Positions 59,520 through 64,000 of a stretch of DNA of 64,000 nucleotides are shown here, piece by piece. Source of the DNA: Zanthoxylum bungeanum (taxonomy: Eukaryota > Streptophyta > Magnoliopsida > Sapindales > Rutaceae). The stretch covers positions 338,001-402,000 of the forward strand of contig SKCR01006517.1 in the NCBI GenBank assembly GCA_019454045.1, read 5' to 3'. The position numbers and the translations under genes were made by a program. The notes below the pieces were generated by a model. The model searched no databases. It was not told where the DNA came from and worked only from the letters and a program-made list of their open reading frames with translations. Numbering within the stretch: position 1 is the stretch's first letter; every line of letters starts with the position of its first letter.

Positions 59520-62500
59520 AGCGAGTCACTCAAGTGTTCCAACACTTGAACTATGTAAGGTTCGCTCAAATTGCTGAGGAAAGGTTTTCGTCAGCGGATT
59601 TGCTTGATTATCGTCTGACGCGATTTACATGATCATCACATCGCCACGATGTATGATCCGAACGAATCAGATGATATAGAAGTATATATCTGAATCGTCG
59701 ATGAGACCTTTAATTCCTTAGCCTGTGCTGACGCTAGTTCAGCTGCTAACAGAACTATATCTAATCTAATTAGATTTATGTTGTTATGTTCCAAATGGCT
59801 TCTTTTGCTGCCTCAGCTGCAGCAATAATCCGCATTTGTTGTTTATTCGGCAACAGTTATCTTGCTTGGAATATTTCCAGCTCACTGTCCCGTTATTCAA
59901 ACTTTATAGTACCGTAGTATTTAATAGTTTTGGAAACTTGCAGCGGTGATCCCAGTCACTTCAAGTTCTCCTTCTCCATAGTTTAAGACAACATCTTTAG
60001 TTCTCTAAGATACTAACAGATGTTCTCAATTTCAATTTAGTGACTATCACTAGGATTGACCCGATTGTGACTCCATATGCTCGAAGCTTATGAGACACCA
60101 ATATAAGTACATTTTAAATGTACGATTTTCCAGAGAGTGTTAACAAACTCCAAATCTATCCCAGTAGATCTTTATTCCTTGAATAAAGGTTGTTACTCCC
60201 CAGAATTCTACGGAGAATTTTCTATTGAAAGAATATCTATGAAAGCCAAGCTTTCACCTTGTATTATGGGAATTGATTGTTAGTGCGCCCTCCCACTAAC
60301 CTCCTTTATACACAAGAACTATTTCGTTTTGAGTCAATCATAAACTATTATGATTATTTCAAAACGACAGTTCCAAGAATCTATGCTTGCATTGATCCAA
60401 ACATGGATGAATAATCCGCCAAACCTTGTTTGTCGGTTATACAAAATCGTCAGGATGTTGTAAACATCCTCCAAAAGGTTTCCTTTTCAGGAAAGCGATT
60501 TTGATCTATAACTGACACATTTCATAAATGAAAATACAGTTATCAACAAGCATTTTTTTAAAATGGATTTACCATGGCAACAGGTAAAAGGTTGAACCGT
60601 TATTAACACAATGTTGATAACGATACCTTTTCGTTAAAAGCCTAGCTTTGTACGTTGGTATGTTGCCTTCCATGTATGTCTTCTTGAAGACGTTCAATGT
60701 ACCAATAGGCACAATGCCTTGTGGTACAACAACTAGTATCCGAAATAGTTGTTATACATGGAATCCATTTCGGATTCATGGCACTTTGCCATAACAGGGA
60801 GTCGATACCTCGTATCACTTCCTCTAAAACGTAGTCGGATGGTACACCACCATAAGATTGACATCTTCATGTGGCGAGATCAGAAACTCATACCCTAGGT
60901 TGTTTTCTGACTCTATCCGATCTACGAAGTTCTTGTGTATTGAAGATTAATGGTATAGATTCATCATAGATGAACTATTTGTGTTCCATTAAGGACTTCG
61001 TGCCTTGAACAGTGTTACTCCGATTTTCATCGAGTATCACTATCCTCCCACTGACCACTGCATATCGGTATTCCTCTCAGGAAAACCGCATGGTGAGCAA
61101 CAATTACATTGTTCTCATGTGGGATTTATAAGTACTATACTTAAGGTTTCCCTTAGGATAACCTATATTGGCACTTATCCAATTTGGGTCTTATAGTTGG
61201 TATCACCAAACGTTATGCCTGGCATACCCAAATTATCAGGAATGAGAAAACCTGTTTCTTTCCTGTTCATATCCTATATGATATCTGTCAAACAGATTTA
61301 CATGGAACCTTATTCTAAATAAGTTTTGCACTGTTAATACATGTCTCAATGAAGGAAATAGTAGCTCAGAGCGACTCGTGATAAACCTTATCATGTCCAA
61401 CAAAATTTGGTTTTGGTTCGGACACACCGTCTAACTGACGTGTCTCGGAAGGAGTCAGTCTTTATATGAAAGAGTACGTACTCTTTCATGTACATATGAA
61501 ACTTACTGCTTAAGTAATTTCCATTACGGTCTAACCGTGGCGGAATAATACTATAGCCGATCTGTTTGTATACTTCGTGTCGAAACTTCAAAAGTTTCCG
61601 ATCTGTGTTCTTAAAAGAAAACATAACCATAACGTGATGCCACATCCGTTAAGGTCACGAAATATTCATGTTCACATCTAGCCTAGCTAGATATGGGCCC
61701 ACTAACTTCACCATGAATAGGGCTAACAGATCGGTGGCCCTTTTACTATTACCAAGTAAATAGTATTTTAGGTATTTAACCTAATAAACTAGATTCGCAG
61801 ACCTTATTTGAATAGTCAAATCAGTCCTAGTACCCACTCTTCAAAAGTGTGGATATACGATTCTCGTTTAATTGTGTCCTAGACAACAATGCCACAAATA
61901 AGTCTCATTGATCAAATCAATTTGAGCTATTATTTGTCATTTTATATGTTTGAGATTTTATTTTATTCAAAATATAAATTCTGTTATTTACATCTAATGT
62001 ATTTATCTCAGTATCATCTTTATATAATGAAACACTTTAGTGTTCTAGAATATAAAGGTTTTATCCGCAACGGATTAAACACTGATATAGAGACAATGTC
62101 TCTAGTCAAACTAGTTACATCATAACAGTTCCTTATTTAAGTACATACCCAAAGGGTAGTTCCTAAATTTAGGTATCTACGGTCGAAACAGCGACTTTCG
62201 TCCCGTTTCCAATTCGCAGAGAAATCTCGGCTTGAGGTCAGTATCCAACTCACAGTGGATTCTGAACATCAATACATATATGTATTATGTATCACACTAA
62301 GTATTTAAAATCCAATTTCAATACTATCAGTGAACACAACTTTGACAAATATTTTTAAAGTTGGAGCCTCGCCCCTTCTTTAATTCCTTCGTGTCTTCCA
62401 TATCCAAATGGTAGTCACTTTGGGATATGTCAATTATCCTTTCAATATTTCACAAACCTTTGGCCAAGCCTTGGGTTTCGGAATATCGAAACGATGTGCA

Positions 62501-62560
62501 CCTTAGTGCTACATGCCCAATTGCAAAATTTTGACTTTTCTCAACTAGAATAGTCAATTA
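59520..62560 (-). pseudogene. Ty1/Copia gag-pol remnant
   Basis: On the minus strand, from 62075 leftward, a GAG-pre-integrase block reads LWHC-x-LGH-like with a GTRTDLTI segment near 61860-61950. Then come KRATDLLALF with an HGEVSGPI-like segment (integrase start, about 61660-61720), an integrase tail PKGNLKYSTYKSH near 61110-61160 and an RT start near 60780. A VKTAFLNG-like IKIAFLKR follows near 60470, and an RNase H tail DDNQANPLTKTF near 59590. Nearly every domain is frameshifted or has stops. The YVDD region seems lost near 60250-60290. The zinc knuckle region (62340-62520) is degraded. Confidence 0.8.
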
Positions 62561-64000
62561 ATTCTCCAAGAATTATTAATTGCAATTTTAATACTTTTAA
62601 ATCTATAATAGATTTATTATAAGTATATTAATTAAGCACTAAAGTTATCATCACATAAATCTTCCAAAGACTTTATGCTCTACTATTTGCTTAATTATAG
62701 GCTTAGTCATAATAAGTTATTTTATCAAATAAATTAACCTATTATTATTCCCATTGAATATTAAATTATTTAAAACATTTAATCCCAAGGATTATATATT
62801 TTAAATATTTAACTTTTCAATTCTTTCTTGATTTTATTAGTCCAACTATTTAATCAATTTAATAAGGTACTATTTATTATAATGATTACAATAATCCAAT
62901 TATTTAATCAACTATAATTTAATATTGATTACTATAATCTAATTATAAAATCAACTATCATTTTAATTCAATTATATTGATTACTATAATCCAATTATAA
63001 AATCAACTATATATTGAATAAGTTTGTATATAGTCCAACTATATATATATTTTTAAAACAACGTAAAATATTGACGAATGATATTTGTTTGAGCGTATAT
63101 GGCGAGTAATTGAACGAATGTTGCAAATTCAATACTTGCCTCCCACTATTTTTCGTCGAGCCTCTAACCCTCTGTGGAGTACTCGGGAAACCGCGTTTCC
63201 TAGTGGGCTAGGATCCTGTCAAATAACATACAACCTTGACTTTGGCCAACAAGCTGTATGCTATTAACCAGGTAGATCTCACAGATCAATTGGATCGAAT
63301 CCAATTCCTAGATCCGGTTAGGTGGACATCCAAGTCCTAAACATATTACATATGCCAATGTATCTAATACATTTTCTAACCTTATCCTCCGAATCATCTA
63401 GGCCTTGGCTTTGGCACAACAAACCTAATGACTCCAGTTAAGCGGGACCCATTGACAAGGAAAGTTTCGTAATCAATGTCTTTGGACAAGAAGTGATCTT
63501 GACTTTGGCCAACAAATCACAACTTGGACTAGACACCGATGTGGTACAAAACTTTCATGATTCAAATACATCCAATTGACAAGGTCTTGACTTTGGCCAA
63601 CAAACCAATGCCAATCAGATCTTGAACAAGAATCATTCAATGGAAGGATAAACGCTTAAATAAAACGAGGGTTTTTCGCGTGCAAATTGGCTACCAATTT
63701 AATTATCTTGTTAGGTCTCATCATCATACCCCTTAAACATGCATTCTAAACACATAATAAAGCGAGTATGAAATAAAATAATAATGATATGCGGATGGAT
63801 ACTTACACAATGATCCTAGATCAAATCTCTCCTTTTCTCACTCAAGCTAGCACTAGTATTACTTCTACCCGTTACACTACACTTCTAAAGAAACCTCATA
63901 TACATAGAGGGGAATAGGTGAGAAGAGAATACAAGAGAAAGAAGGTGATAAGGCTGGACACGCAGGTCCATTTAATAAATCGAATTTATTACAACAATTT
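62561..64000 (-). mobile_element. 5' internal part of the right-hand Copia element
   Basis: It aligns with 12150-13680 of the first minus-strand Copia element, including three CTTGACTTTGGCCAAC words in each copy and the GCCTCCCACTATTTTTCG block. No gag was recognised here in either copy. The 5' LTR would lie beyond 64000. Confidence 0.7.

Overview
This window looks like nuclear DNA of a flowering plant, most likely a eudicot. It is AT-rich and packed with nested plant-type LTR retrotransposons (Ty1/Copia and Ty3/Gypsy). It also holds a decayed hAT transposon, two tRNA-type SINE copies and many microsatellites. Only one intact cellular gene is supported: a two-exon AP2/ERF transcription factor of the ERF003 (group V) type at 26788-27469. 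No rRNA, tRNA, CRISPR, phage or operon structure is visible.

Layout. 1-478: Copia reverse-transcriptase remnant. 484-7658: Gypsy-like element with a 4.0-kb 5' LTR, only about 0.6 kb of internal DNA and a 3' LTR broken off inside a TG microsatellite. 7659-8808: Tat-type Gypsy RT remnant (minus). 8809-9519: G/T-biased LTR-like fragment. 9520-16859: minus-strand Copia element (PBS and 5' LTR recognisable), split by a solo LTR at 9704-11589. 16865-24230: plus-strand Copia pol remnant and its 3' LTR, split by a solo LTR at 20281-22367. 24231-25390: minus-strand Copia gag, PBS and LTR. 25391-28690: the gene island with the ERF gene and one SINE. 28694-30785: solo LTR. 30997-37472: SIRE-like Copia element with gag but no RT or integrase, with a solo LTR of its own family in its 3' LTR. 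37475-38290: AT-rich repeat that is also an empty-site relative of the SIRE insertion. 38299-40334: another LTR (minus). 41600-43160: hAT remnant. 43240-43740: cluster of a CAGTCACATTG-like motif. 44610-44782: SINE. 46083-52127: minus-strand Tat-type Gypsy element from gag to LTR. 52128-53060: Copia RT fragment. 53066-57407: minus-strand LTR element interrupted by a solo LTR. 57408-64000: minus-strand Copia element that runs out of the window.

The history can be read from target-site duplications. Five solo LTRs carry exact or near-exact 5-bp duplications (AAACC, cTGTG/tTGTG, CCGTC, GTAAT, GTGGG), so LTR-LTR recombination has been common here. Almost all retrotransposon coding sequence is broken by stops, frameshifts or deletions.

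The most unusual structure is in the ~2-kb Copia LTR family, present in five copies. A ~300-500 bp stretch of the LTR is a chain of up to ten consecutive short inverted repeats. Nearly all have a spacer of exactly three bases (CTA, CCA, CGA, CCG). At two orthologous positions the arms differ between copies in a compensated way. I know of no description of this pattern, but I could not search for one.
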